A stretch of DNA of 64,000 nt from Paenisporosarcina quisquiliarum (lineage in GTDB: Bacteria > Bacillota > Bacilli > Bacillales_A > Planococcaceae). The translations under genes and the position numbers were made by a program. Positions within the stretch are counted from its first letter, which is position 1. Each line of letters begins with the position of its first letter. This document shows, in pieces, positions 8,307-17,063 of this stretch. The notes under the pieces are model-generated. The model was given only the letters and a program-made list of their open reading frames with translations. It searched no databases and was not told where the DNA came from. The DNA lies in assembly GCF_027563315.1 (NCBI RefSeq), contig NZ_JAMKBJ010000010.1:49216-113215 (forward strand). Reading direction: 5' to 3'.

Positions 8307-8585
8307 TCACATTGTAGGTTTTTCATCCTTCGATAACCTGTAAAGAGTCAAACAAAGGAACAGTAAACCTACCAAAAACAGTATCCCGCCTTTGGCAACA
8401 TTGATTGCTATAAACCCATTCAACACAGATGCCGAAGTCGCTGAATCAACAATGCCACCAACCGATTCAATGAATTCAAACTGAGCATCACGGGCAAGAT
8501 CAACACTTTTAGATAAGGTAACAAAGCCTACCAATAGTAAAATAACGGAAAAGACTGTGAGTACTACTTGAAAATTATTTTTCAT
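8307..8585 (-). CDS. Two-helix membrane protein of unknown function
   Basis: A 92-residue protein with two transmembrane segments (about residues 5-23 and 60-82), separated by a loop of 35 residues that would face outside. The start at ATG 8585 is set by GGGAGGGA 5-6 bases upstream. It is the middle gene of the cassette at 7885-8812: 11 bases separate it from the upstream gene's stop and about 20 from the next start. No recognised domain. It may assemble with its two neighbours. Confidence 0.6.
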   Translation of the reverse strand: MKNNFQVVLTVFSVILLLVGFVTLSKSVDLARDAQFEFIESVGGIVDSATSASVLNGFIAINVAKGGILFLVGLLFLCLTLYRLSKDEKPTM

Positions 8586-8596
8586 ACTTTCCCTCC

Positions 8597-8812
8597 CTAT
8601 CCCCTTTTCACGATCCATATAGCAATCATAAACACAACGGATGCAAAAACCACACTGAACAACAATTGATAAAGTAACTGTTTGAATTTCTTATCGTCAC
8701 TTTGTGCTTCTTCATTGTCTTTGAAAATTGAAAACATGCTGGAGAAAAACACAGCATCCCATATTCTCCAAGTTTCCTTATCTTCCTGACGTCGGTCCTC
8801 TTTATTGCTCAA
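8597..8812 (-). CDS. Small single-helix membrane protein, first of a three-gene cassette
   Basis: A 71-residue protein. The first 45 residues are charged and cytoplasmic (MSNKEDRRQEDKETWRIWD...), followed by one C-terminal transmembrane helix (about 47-68) and a terminal KRG. It starts with TTG, with AAGGGG about 10 bases upstream. It leads the three small membrane-protein genes transcribed together leftward. I do not recognise the family. Confidence 0.55.
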   Translation of the reverse strand: MSNKEDRRQEDKETWRIWDAVFFSSMFSIFKDNEEAQSDDKKFKQLLYQLLFSVVFASVVFMIAIWIVKRG

Positions 8813-8908
8813 TCTGACAACCCCTTACATGATCAGGATATGTTTCTTTTTTATACGTTCTAAGTGACCGTTGGGTTTCAATTGGAAAAAACAAATTAAT
8901 TTATATAG

Positions 8909-8948
8909 AAAAAAGACGACTGAATGTAAATTCTCAGCCGTCTTTTTC
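8909..8948. terminator. Terminator of the gluconate operon
   Basis: Stem AAAAAGACG...CTGA / TCAG...CGTCTTTTT around a short AT-rich loop, with an A-run on the left that becomes the U-tract for leftward transcription. It lies 12 bases past the gntP stop codon. Confidence 0.75.
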
Positions 8949-8959
8949 TTATTAAACTC

Positions 8960-10306
8960 TTATACAATTAAACTCAACAATAGGACAAATACTAATCCAG
9001 ATACCGAGATGATCGTCTCAAGCAATGTCCATGTTGCAAATGTTTCTTTCAATGTCAGACCAAAGAATTCTTTGAACATCCAGAATCCTGCATCATTTAC
9101 ATGTGAAGCTATTAAACTACCTGCACCAGTTGCTAGAACGACTAACGCCAAGTTGACGTCAGTTGCACCTAACATCGGAATAACCAATCCAGCAGTCGTC
9201 AATGCCGCAACTGTTGCCGACCCTAAAGATATACGTAAAATAGCAGCAATCATCCATGCAAGAATGATTGGTGAAAGGGTGCTGTCACTGAACAATTCAG
9301 CCACATAATCCCCCACGCCACCATCAATTAGCACTTGTTTAAAAGCACCGCCACCACCGATAATCAATAGCATCATACCGATACTTGCAATCGCTTTAGA
9401 ACAAGAATCCATGATGGTTTTCATCGGAATATTTCGAGCAAGTCCCATCGTATAGACAGCAAGTAATAATGAAAGAAGCATCGCCGTTGATGCATTCCCG
9501 ATAAAACGAACTGTTGCAAAAATCGCGTTATCTTCAATGCCATTTGTTTTTTGAACCATTGTAATAATCGTAGCAATTGCCATTAAAATAACCGGGAACA
9601 TAGCCGTGAAGACACTAATCCCAAAGCTTGGCGTTTCATCAAGGTTAAACGTTTTTTGTTCACCCAACGATTCGATATCCCCCGTTTTATTAAACGAATT
9701 AGGGACAATTTTTCTAGCCAGTTTCGTAAATAAAGGTCCAGCAATAATGACGGTTGGAATCGCAATGATGAAACCATAAAGTAAAACTTCACCAATATTC
9801 GCTCCGTACTCCCCAGCAATAACTGTCGGGCCCGGATGCGGCGGCAAAAATCCGTGTGTGACGGATAAAGCGGCAACCATCGGAATTCCTAAATGCAAAA
9901 TGGAAACCTTCAATTGCTTAGAAATTGTAAATACGATCGGAATCAACAAGACCATTCCAACTTCGAAGAATAGCGCAACACCAATGATGAATGAAGAAAC
10001 GACTACTGCCCATTGAATATTTTTCTCTCCGAATTTGTCAATCAAAGTCATAGCAATGCGCTGTGCACCACCTGAATCTGCAATTAATCTACCGAGCATG
10101 GCACCAAGTCCAAATATTAATGCCAAATGTCCAAGTGTTCCGCCAAGTCCACCTTCTATAGATGTAACAATGCTATCCAGTGGCATACCTAAAGCTAAAG
10201 CAACTCCAAATGCAACGATGATCAATGAAACAAACGTGTTTAATTTCAAGCCCATGATCAAAATAAGTAACGAGACAATCCCGATTGCAACAATTAATAA
10301 CGGCAT
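8960..10306 (-). CDS. gntP: Gluconate:H+ symporter GntP
   Basis: A 448-residue integral membrane protein of the GntP family with about 12-14 hydrophobic segments, normal length for the family. Characteristic segments are GGLGGTLGHLALIFGLGAMLGRL near residue 50, HGFLPPHPGPT near 150 and SLIASHVNDAGFW near 400. It imports gluconate for phosphorylation by the kinase encoded just upstream. The ATG is preceded by GGGGGAG, and 17 bases separate it from the gntK stop. It is the third gene of gntR-gntK-gntP, so it shares the GntR operator and cre-like site at 12627-12681. Confidence 0.95.
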   Translation of the reverse strand: MPLLIVAIGIVSLLILIMGLKLNTFVSLIIVAFGVALALGMPLDSIVTSIEGGLGGTLGHLALIFGLGAMLGRLIADSGGAQRIAMTLIDKFGEKNIQWAVVVSSFIIGVALFFEVGMVLLIPIVFTISKQLKVSILHLGIPMVAALSVTHGFLPPHPGPTVIAGEYGANIGEVLLYGFIIAIPTVIIAGPLFTKLARKIVPNSFNKTGDIESLGEQKTFNLDETPSFGISVFTAMFPVILMAIATIITMVQKTNGIEDNAIFATVRFIGNASTAMLLSLLLAVYTMGLARNIPMKTIMDSCSKAIASIGMMLLIIGGGGAFKQVLIDGGVGDYVAELFSDSTLSPIILAWMIAAILRISLGSATVAALTTAGLVIPMLGATDVNLALVVLATGAGSLIASHVNDAGFWMFKEFFGLTLKETFATWTLLETIISVSGLVFVLLLSLIV

Positions 10307-10323
10307 GATAACTCCCCCAATTC

Positions 10324-11874
10324 TTAGTTGTTAGTTTTGATTAAACTTCTTTGATATTTTGCGATGCTGGCATACTCTTTTTCCAACACTCTCGAAATAT
10401 TAATAAATATCGGTAGCAGTTCTCTATATTCCTGGACATCGGATTCAATCGGTGTGTGCTTAAATGTACTGCCGATCATGTCGGAAACCACATCGAAGGA
10501 GTCGATTTTCCCCGTAGCATAAAGCCCCAATATACAAGCCCCAAGACAAGAACTTTCATAACTTTCCGGAACAACAACTTCAAGATCGAATATATCTGCC
10601 ATCATTTGGCGCCATACATCTGATCTGGCAAAACCACCAGTTGCCTGAATCCGAACGACAGGTTCATCCATCACTTCGAGCAATGCCAGAAATACGGTGT
10701 AAAGATTGTAAATGACACCTTCAAGTGCAGCCCGAATCATATGTTCTTTCTTATGGGACATGGTCAGCCCGAAAAATGAACCTCTTACATCGGGATTCCA
10801 CAATGGTGCACGTTCACCTGCCAAGTAAGGATGGAACAATAATCCGTCTGCACCTGGTCTTACGCGTTCTGCTATCTTCGTTAACACTTCATATGGATCA
10901 ATGCCAAGTCTCTTTGCCGTTTCCACTTCTGAAGAGGCAAATTCGTCTCGAATCCATCGAAGAACCATTCCGCCATTATTGACTGGCCCACCGATGACCC
11001 AATGTTTCTCAGTCAAGGCGTAACAGAAGATGCGCCCCTTTTCATCTGTTTGAGGTCGGTCAATAACCGTACGAATCGCTCCACTAGTACCAATTGTTAC
11101 CGCTACTTCCCCTTTCCCAATTGCATTGACACCAATGTTGGAAAGGACCCCGTCACTTGCCCCGATGACAAAAGCTGTTTGTGGACTGATTCCAAGCTCT
11201 TTCGCAAACTTCGGATTGCAGTCAGTGAAAATTTCGGTCGTTGGCACCAGTTCAGATAACTGGTCAGACGTGACGCCCGCTATTTGTAACGCTTCTTCAT
11301 CCCAAGCCATTTTTTTCAGATTCATCATCCCCATTGCAGAGGCCAAGGAATGATCGACCACGTATCGATCAAAGAGCTTTTTGAACACATATTCTTTAAT
11401 GCCTATATATTTTTTTACGTTAACTGCCAGTTCGGGACGATCATTTACAATCCAAGCAATCTTGCTCAAAGGGGACATTGGATGAATCGGCGTCCCAGTC
11501 CGTTTATAGACTTCGTGGCCGTTTAATTCTTTTTTAATTTTCCGAGCCCAAGCCTCACTGCGGTTATCTGCCCACGTGATGCACTGCGTCAGTGGTTGAT
11601 CATTTTCATCCATTGCAATGACGCTGTGCATGGCACTGCTAAATGAAATGAATAACAATTCTTCCGGTGAAATACCAGATAGTTTCATGACATTGGAGAT
11701 TGATTTGACGACAGCCTGAAATAATTCTTCCGGATTTTGTTCAGCAGTTGAAATATCCGGTGTATGCAGGGGATATCCATTATTCTCTTGATGAATGATT
11801 TCACCTGATTGTGTAAATAGAACAGCTTTCGTGCTAGTTGTTCCTATATCCACACCTAACATATAGTACGTCAT
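10324..11874 (-). CDS. gntK: Gluconokinase GntK (FGGY family)
   Basis: A 516-residue carbohydrate kinase that phosphorylates gluconate to 6-phosphogluconate. The N-terminal phosphate-binding motif GVDIGTTSTKAVLF is at residues 6-19, IGASDGVLSNIGVNAIGKGEVAVTIGTSG marks the interdomain region, and the FGGY C-terminal signature QATGGFARSDVWRQMMAD is present. The start at ATG 11874 is set by AAAGGAG about 9 bases upstream and by a 4-base ATGA overlap with the gntR stop, implying translational coupling. 6-phosphogluconate dehydrogenase (gntZ in B. subtilis) is absent from this operon. Confidence 0.95.
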   Translation of the reverse strand: MTYYMLGVDIGTTSTKAVLFTQSGEIIHQENNGYPLHTPDISTAEQNPEELFQAVVKSISNVMKLSGISPEELLFISFSSAMHSVIAMDENDQPLTQCITWADNRSEAWARKIKKELNGHEVYKRTGTPIHPMSPLSKIAWIVNDRPELAVNVKKYIGIKEYVFKKLFDRYVVDHSLASAMGMMNLKKMAWDEEALQIAGVTSDQLSELVPTTEIFTDCNPKFAKELGISPQTAFVIGASDGVLSNIGVNAIGKGEVAVTIGTSGAIRTVIDRPQTDEKGRIFCYALTEKHWVIGGPVNNGGMVLRWIRDEFASSEVETAKRLGIDPYEVLTKIAERVRPGADGLLFHPYLAGERAPLWNPDVRGSFFGLTMSHKKEHMIRAALEGVIYNLYTVFLALLEVMDEPVVRIQATGGFARSDVWRQMMADIFDLEVVVPESYESSCLGACILGLYATGKIDSFDVVSDMIGSTFKHTPIESDVQEYRELLPIFINISRVLEKEYASIAKYQRSLIKTNN

Positions 11875-12599
11875 ATATTTTGCTCCTTTTCTTTCGTGAG
11901 CATTTGTTGGGACATCCAAAGGTCTTCCACTTTCTCCTGAACATCCTCGAAGTTTTGATGCAATGCTTTGATCATGATGACCCGATCTTTCGATTGAATC
12001 GCTTCGATATACACATCATGATTGTTCAAAACACGTGAATAATCTTCGAATTTCTCTTCCATTCTCATGCGCATGGATAATAGAATGAGACTTTCCATCA
12101 CCGGTTTTGCGTTGTTCCAAATCAATAAGATATAGGAATGGTTGATGGAACGAACGATTGTTTCATGGAATAACACATCTTGGTAAGAGAATTCATCTGC
12201 ATCCTTATACTTAATGGCCACTTCCATCATTTCACGTATTTTACTCAGTTCCTTTACCAAGTTAGTTGTATCGAGTTTCAAGATTCGTTCATATACAAAC
12301 GTTTCAATCATGAGTCGAACATCGTATAGCTCTTTTATATCTTTTTCCGTTAATCCAACAACAACAGCACCCATCCGTTCCAGACGAATGATATTTTCAG
12401 ATGCTAATATTTTAAGCGCCTCACGAATCGGCGAACGGCTTACTTCAAATTCCGCTGCCAGTTTGTTCTCCGAAAGTACGGACCCACGCTCAATTAGCCC
12501 AGCAATGATTCTTATTCTTAACTCACTTGCTAATCGCACGCCCGTGGAAGCGTTTGCAATCCACTTTTCAGGATAGATATAATTTTGTTTTTCACTCAT
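11871..12599 (-). CDS. gntR: Gluconate operon repressor GntR (FadR/FCD subfamily)
   Basis: A 242-residue transcription factor. Residues 20-85 are the GntR winged helix (NKLAAEFEVSRSPIREALKILASENIIRL), and residues 95-225 are an all-helical FCD ligand domain with candidate metal or ligand residues (DVRLMIE, FHETIV, NHDVYIEAI). By homology gluconate relieves repression. It is the first gene of the operon and its own target: the perfect palindrome at 12627-12644 lies 28 bases before its start codon. The stop overlaps the gntK start by 4 bases. Confidence 0.95.
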   Translation of the reverse strand: MSEKQNYIYPEKWIANASTGVRLASELRIRIIAGLIERGSVLSENKLAAEFEVSRSPIREALKILASENIIRLERMGAVVVGLTEKDIKELYDVRLMIETFVYERILKLDTTNLVKELSKIREMMEVAIKYKDADEFSYQDVLFHETIVRSINHSYILLIWNNAKPVMESLILLSMRMRMEEKFEDYSRVLNNHDVYIEAIQSKDRVIMIKALHQNFEDVQEKVEDLWMSQQMLTKEKEQNI

Positions 12600-12626
12600 T
12601 ATTACCTGCCTACCTTTTTAACTGAC

Positions 12627-12644
12627 ATACTTGTATACAAGTAT
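12627..12644 (-). promoter_or_regulatory. GntR operator
   Basis: Perfect 18-bp palindrome ATACTTGTATACAAGTAT, identical as I recall it to the B. subtilis gnt operator. It overlaps TATACT, a likely -10 hexamer on the minus strand. Confidence 0.9.
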
Positions 12645-12665
12645 AGTAAATGACTATTCTCAAAA

Positions 12666-12681
12666 TGTAAACGCTTTTACA
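12666..12681 (-). promoter_or_regulatory. cre-like catabolite-repression site
   Basis: TGTAAACGCTTTTACA. On the minus strand the last 14 bases match the CcpA consensus TGWNANCGNTNWCA at 13 of 14 positions (one G to A). It lies just upstream of the gnt promoter, as expected for carbon catabolite control of gluconate use. Confidence 0.65.
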
Positions 12682-12771
12682 AGATTCATTCTCGCTCTCA
12701 ATAATAAAATTGCTGAGGATGCAGGCGTGGTTTTGCCGAGAAGAAGCACATGCCAAAAGATGCTTTTACAA

Positions 12772-12855
12772 CGTGAACGTCGATTTTTCCTACGTGGAGC
12801 TCAATTTTTCCTACGTCAACTCCAATTTTTCCTACGTGAACCTCATTTATTACAA
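12772..12855. repeat. 21-bp tandem array C (family 1, inverted relative to array A)
   Basis: Four units of exactly 21 bp start at 12772, 12793, 12814 and 12835. The consensus contains CGTNAACNTC followed by NATTTTTCCTA. It is the reverse complement of the family at 784-880. It lies 172 bp before the gntR start and upstream of the cre-like site. Confidence 0.9.
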
Positions 12856-12937
12856 CTGAGGATCAGTTTCTCCTAAATTAACAACTTAAAACCGTTCATA
12901 CTATACACGAAATAGAAATAAGCTTCGCACAACCAGA

Positions 12938-12981
12938 TAAAAAAAGAAGAAACCTGCCAAAATTTCATCTTTGGCAGGTTG
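12938..12981 (-). terminator. Terminator of the siderophore-transport operon
   Basis: Stem AACCTGCCAAA / TTTGGCAGGTT (12951-12961 and 12971-12981). On the minus strand it is followed by a T-rich run (TTCTTCTTTTTTT). It lies 180 bp past the last permease gene. The core AACCTGCC / GGCAGGTT is the same as in the terminator at 730. Confidence 0.7.
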
Positions 12982-13059
12982 TTTTCTCGAGACTAGGTGT
13001 CGAATCTTTCGTTACCCAAAAGCACTGTTCCAGGGAGCGACGGCGTAATTGCCCAAGAG

Positions 13060-13106
13060 AAAGACCCCGGCGAAGTGACAACTTCACTTCATCAGGGTCT
13101 TTGCGT
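13060..13106. terminator. Hairpin near the end of the permease operon
   Basis: Outer stem AAAGACCC / GGGTCTTT with an inner GAAGTG / CACTTC pairing. The T-tract is weak in both directions. It lies 55 bp after the last permease stop codon, so it may be a first, leaky terminator. Confidence 0.5.
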
Positions 13107-13160
13107 TCAGGTCGGATCTAATTGTGGAAGTGTATTTTCATGCTGCGAACGTAGAGTTAT

Positions 13161-14168
13161 TTATTTTTTCGTCAACAGGTAAATAAAATATGGTGCACCG
13201 ATTAATGCCACCATGACGCCTGCGGGAAGTCCGTTTGGCTCAATAATATTACGACCGATTGTGTCCGCAATTAGCAATAGCCATCCACCGACCAGTAAGC
13301 TCAGTGGAAGGAATAGCTGGTGTCGTGGACCCACGAGTGTACGTGCAATATGTGGTGCCATCAACCCAATGAATGAAATCCCACCTGTTACCGAGACAGC
13401 GGACGCAGCAAGTGCGACGGCTGCGAGCGTCAGGACGATTCGTTCTTTTTGAACGGATAAACCGACGCCAATGGCTACCGGTTCACCCAGTCCTAGAATA
13501 TTCAGGCGGTTCGCTTTCATTAAAGCAAATGGAATTAGTACAACCAGCCATGGCAAAATCGCCAGGACAAACGGCCAATCCGTTCCCCAAATACCCCCGG
13601 CTAGCCATCGTGCAATGAAATCAACTTTGATTCGGTCAGCTGAAGATATCATGACAACCATTGCACCTGACAACGCCATTGACATGCCGACACCTACTAA
13701 CACAAGTCGAACTGGTTCCATACCAGTTGTTCGGCTATAGGAAAACAGGTAAATGATTACCGCAGTTAGTAATGCACCAATAAATGCGACCAAAGGCAAT
13801 ACATAAATGAACGTACCTGCTTCTGCAGGGAAATATAAAAAGAAAATCGCTACAGCAACACCTGCGCCAGAATTGATTCCAATGATACCGGGATCAGCCA
13901 ATTCATTGCGGGTAATTCCCTGTAGCAAAGCACCTGATAAGGCGAGCGCCATTCCTGCCAAAAGCGTTATCACAATTCGAGGCAATCGAACCGAGAAAAG
14001 CACAAATTCTTCTTTAAACTCTCCTTGGCCGAGAATGGTTGGGAGTATGCGGTCGTATGAAACGGATGAATAGCCGAGTCCCAGTCCAATCACTGCAGTT
14101 GCCAGTATCAAAAATGAAAAGACAATCAGCAGCATTCGTTGTTTACGAATAATGGATTTTTCGATCAT
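13161..14168 (-). CDS. FecCD-family siderophore ABC permease (second subunit)
   Basis: A 335-residue integral membrane protein with about nine or ten hydrophobic segments and the BtuC/FecCD landmarks RLPRIVITLLAGMALALSGALLQG (near 50-73), NELADPGIIGINSGAG (about 78-93), and SFIGLMAPHIARTLVGPRH (near 270), which includes the coupling region for the ATPase. Its ATG overlaps the stop of the first permease gene by 4 bases. With the partner permease, lipoprotein and ATPase it forms a FhuBGCD-like importer. Normal length for the family. Confidence 0.9.
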   Translation of the reverse strand: MIEKSIIRKQRMLLIVFSFLILATAVIGLGLGYSSVSYDRILPTILGQGEFKEEFVLFSVRLPRIVITLLAGMALALSGALLQGITRNELADPGIIGINSGAGVAVAIFFLYFPAEAGTFIYVLPLVAFIGALLTAVIIYLFSYSRTTGMEPVRLVLVGVGMSMALSGAMVVMISSADRIKVDFIARWLAGGIWGTDWPFVLAILPWLVVLIPFALMKANRLNILGLGEPVAIGVGLSVQKERIVLTLAAVALAASAVSVTGGISFIGLMAPHIARTLVGPRHQLFLPLSLLVGGWLLLIADTIGRNIIEPNGLPAGVMVALIGAPYFIYLLTKK

Positions 14169-15175
14169 GAGAAGCTTCGCCCTCCTTTACGTACAATGTA
14201 CAAGAAGAATGGCAAGCCCATAATGGCAACAACAGCTGCCACAGGTGTTTCGTACGGAGCATTAATGGTACGACCGATGGTATCAGCGAGTAACATGAAA
14301 GACGCTCCAAGAATGGCTGACATCGGAAGCACAAAACGATAATCCGTACCGACGATTGCCCGCACAATATGAGGCACCATCAGCCCGAAGAATGCTAAAT
14401 TGCCGACTAATGCTACGGAGGCACCTGTCAAAATGATAACGAGTACAAACAATATAGACTTGATCAATCGTACACGTTGCCCTAGACCAAGAGCCATTTC
14501 TTCACTCAGAGACAGAATCGTTAATTGGCGTGAACACATGATTGATATGGCAATCCCGACCAAAACAATTGGCGCAATCAACAGTACTTGATTCCAAGTC
14601 GTTCCGATCATGCCTCCAGCAGTCCACATGGAGACTTGTTGCGATATTTTAAAATAGAGTCCGATTCCTTCAGCAATCGCATAGAGAAAAGCTGAAATGG
14701 TTGCTCCTGCCAGCACGATTCGTAAAGTGGTGAAGCCTTCCGGATGAAACGAACTGAATCCGAAGACGAGAATCGCTCCGACAGCCGCTCCTGCAAAACA
14801 CGCTAACATCACACCAAAGTAATTTACCGATGGCCAAAATGCCAACGTCATCGCCAGTGCTGCATTAGCACCTGCAGTCAAACCGAGCAAACCTGGATCG
14901 GCAAGCGGGTTGCGAGTCATCCCCTGAATAATTGCACCAGAAACGGCAAGAGCCGCGCCTATTAGGGCAGCGGCTACTTCTCGCGGAAAACGTATCTCCC
15001 GCAACATGATGGCTTGGTCATTCGGAGCAGTTGATAGTAAGGCAGATATTACATCTTTCACACTCGTATCGGCCGCTCCGAAAACTAACGCCATGCCGAA
15101 AAGTACGATCATCAGAATCAAACTCATTCCCAGTTTAATTGAATAAGGAATGCGTTGAAGCCGATAATTAAACAT
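14165..15175 (-). CDS. FecCD-family siderophore ABC permease (first subunit)
   Basis: A 336-residue polytopic membrane protein with the family motifs REIRFPREVAAALIGAALAVSGAIIQG (near 59-85), NPLADPGLLGLTAGANAALAM and LAFFGLMVPHIVRAIVGTD, the last being the ATPase-coupling segment. It starts 3 bases after the binding-protein stop codon, and its ribosome binding site AGGGAA lies in the last codons of that gene. This is the third gene of the four-gene operon. Paralogous to the next permease; the pair forms a heterodimeric channel. Confidence 0.9.
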   Translation of the reverse strand: MFNYRLQRIPYSIKLGMSLILMIVLFGMALVFGAADTSVKDVISALLSTAPNDQAIMLREIRFPREVAAALIGAALAVSGAIIQGMTRNPLADPGLLGLTAGANAALAMTLAFWPSVNYFGVMLACFAGAAVGAILVFGFSSFHPEGFTTLRIVLAGATISAFLYAIAEGIGLYFKISQQVSMWTAGGMIGTTWNQVLLIAPIVLVGIAISIMCSRQLTILSLSEEMALGLGQRVRLIKSILFVLVIILTGASVALVGNLAFFGLMVPHIVRAIVGTDYRFVLPMSAILGASFMLLADTIGRTINAPYETPVAAVVAIMGLPFFLYIVRKGGRSFS

Positions 15176-15178
15176 GAT

Positions 15179-16108
15179 TTAGTTCCCTAAGAAAGATTCT
15201 TTGAAGAATTCCAATTGATAATCCAGTGTCAAAGGATCATTGAAGTAAAACTCCATTGCATCCACTGTATACACTTGGTTGTTCTTCACTGCCGGGATAT
15301 TTTTAAATGTTTCTGTACCTTCAAAAGAATTGTCCGCACCTTTATGTTTACTGAAGATTAAATAGTCTCCAACATACTCAGGTAAAACTTCAGCAGATAA
15401 TGCATAGTAACCATCTTTCAATGCCATTTCTTTTACTTTCTCAGGCATGCCTAGACCCATTTCCTGATAAAGGATTTCCGTACCGCGGCCCCAGTTGTCG
15501 CCGAATACATACAAGTCTTTATCAAAGCTTTCGATTACAGTTACAGTCGCATCTTCACCAATTTTCGCTTTGATTTCATCGCCTGCTTCTTGTGTACGTT
15601 TTTTGAAATCGTCCACCCAAGCTTGTGCTTCTTTTTCTTTATTAAGTAATTTCCCGATTTCTACGTGCTGCGTTAAATAGTCAACTGCACCATACGTATA
15701 TGTAACGGTTGGTGCTATTTCATTCAGTTTATCTACATTTTTGATGTTAGAAAGACCGATAATTAAGTCCGGATCCATTTCAATAATTTTCTCCAGGTTT
15801 TCATCTGTTACTTCTTCTACGCCTTCAAGTTTATCTTCAAAGCGTGGATTCATTTTCGACCAAGAGTCAACCCCAACTAAAGGAACATCCAATGCCATAA
15901 CGTTACCTGCAAATGAAGCTAAAACGATTACACGTTGTGGGTCAGCTGGTACTTCGACAGGTCCATTTTCAGATTCATATGTGATAGTTGATGGTTCTGA
16001 AGAGTCACCTGCATTGGAAGTAGATTTTCCTTCTTCTTTGTTACCGCCGCATGCAGCTAGTACAAACATCGCAAGAAGTGCGATGAATAGGTATGAGTAT
16101 TTTTTCAT
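15179..16108 (-). CDS. Iron-siderophore-binding lipoprotein (FhuD/YxeB-like)
   Basis: A 309-residue lipoprotein with signal peptide and lipobox LAAC (Cys20), then a Ser/Glu-rich linker and the bilobed class III binding-protein fold: PQRVIVLASFAGNVMALDVPLVGVDSW in the N-lobe and NNQVYTVDAMEFYFNDPLTLDYQLEFF at the C-terminus. It captures a ferric siderophore outside the membrane. From memory it resembles hydroxamate-binding proteins of Bacillus, but the ligand is not proven by sequence. The gene starts 6 bases after the ATPase stop, with its GAGGAGA site inside the ATPase coding end. Iron control is inferred from the Fur box at 16942. Confidence 0.9.
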   Translation of the reverse strand: MKKYSYLFIALLAMFVLAACGGNKEEGKSTSNAGDSSEPSTITYESENGPVEVPADPQRVIVLASFAGNVMALDVPLVGVDSWSKMNPRFEDKLEGVEEVTDENLEKIIEMDPDLIIGLSNIKNVDKLNEIAPTVTYTYGAVDYLTQHVEIGKLLNKEKEAQAWVDDFKKRTQEAGDEIKAKIGEDATVTVIESFDKDLYVFGDNWGRGTEILYQEMGLGMPEKVKEMALKDGYYALSAEVLPEYVGDYLIFSKHKGADNSFEGTETFKNIPAVKNNQVYTVDAMEFYFNDPLTLDYQLEFFKESFLGN

Positions 16109-16114
16109 TTTATG

Positions 16115-16906
16115 TCAATCTCCTCTTACTAAATTATAGGTAATGCAAATCGGTTTTCCTGTACGTGGGTCTTCGCCAATTTCGGCATCGATTTGAAACA
16201 GTTCGCGTAAAACCGGTTTCGTGATAATTTCTTCACTCGGTCCCGATTTCACGATTTTCCCAAACTTCATGCCGATAATGTAATCCGCAAAACGGGCAGC
16301 ATGATTTAAATCATGCAACACCATCACAATTGTGCGCTTTTCCGTAACGTTCAACTGCTGTAGCAATTCAAGAATCTCCAGTTGGTGCGCCATATCCAGA
16401 TAGGTTGTTGGTTCGTCCAGGAAAATCATATCGGTTTCCTGAGCAAGGGCCAAAGCAATCCACACACGTTGACGTTGCCCGCCTGATAGCGAATCTACGG
16501 GATGTGACTTGAAAAACTTAGTACCTGTCACTTCAAGTGCCCAGTCAATCATTTCTAAATCCTTTTTAGTCAATCTTCCAAATCGATTCTGATGTGGAAA
16601 CCGTCCATATGACACCAATTCCCCAACAGTCAGTGCACCCGCACTTTCTGGCGTCTGAGGCAGTACAGCAATTTTCTGCGCCAGGCGTTTTGTGGGTTCT
16701 TTGACAATGCTTTCACCATCAAGAACAACGGAGCCCTTTTGATGAGGAATGATACGAGTCATTGCTTTTAATAATGTGGATTTTCCACAGCCATTGGGAC
16801 CAATAATGACGGTGATTTTTTCATCCGGAATGGAAACCGATAAGTTTTCGACAATTGTTCGATCCGCATATCGGATTTGTAAGTCCTTCGCTTGTAGCCG
16901 AACCAT
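16115..16906 (-). CDS. Siderophore ABC importer ATPase (FhuC-like)
   Basis: A 263-residue ABC ATPase. Walker A is GPNGCGKST (near residue 37), the signature is LSGGQRQR (near 139), Walker B is MIFLDEPT (near 157), and the switch His is in VLHDLNHA. These are FepC/FhuC-type features. I chose ATG 16906, because AAAGGAGG is 6 bases upstream; a TTG six bases earlier abuts the binding site. It is the first gene of the importer operon, an order (ATPase first) different from the usual lipoprotein-first arrangement. The promoter region carries a Fur box shared with the divergent reductase gene. Confidence 0.92.
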   Translation of the reverse strand: MVRLQAKDLQIRYADRTIVENLSVSIPDEKITVIIGPNGCGKSTLLKAMTRIIPHQKGSVVLDGESIVKEPTKRLAQKIAVLPQTPESAGALTVGELVSYGRFPHQNRFGRLTKKDLEMIDWALEVTGTKFFKSHPVDSLSGGQRQRVWIALALAQETDMIFLDEPTTYLDMAHQLEILELLQQLNVTEKRTIVMVLHDLNHAARFADYIIGMKFGKIVKSGPSEEIITKPVLRELFQIDAEIGEDPRTGKPICITYNLVRGD

Positions 16907-16941
16907 TTTCAACCTCCTTTCAATAAATTATGTATATTTAC

Positions 16942-16956
16942 TGATAACGATTATCA
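16942..16956. promoter_or_regulatory. Fur box between the siderophore operon and the FNR gene
   Basis: TGATAACGATTATCA matches the 7-1-7 Fur consensus TGATAATNATTATCA at 14 of 15 positions. On the minus strand it overlaps a candidate promoter, TTGATA - 17 - TACATA, for the importer operon. Confidence 0.85.
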
Positions 16957-17063
16957 ATATCATTTACAAGCTAACTATAATGGGGTAAGCTAAACCTGTC
17001 AATAGCACTATATATAAATTTAAAAACCACGATTTATTACCAGTTGAGGAAGGATTGAATAGA

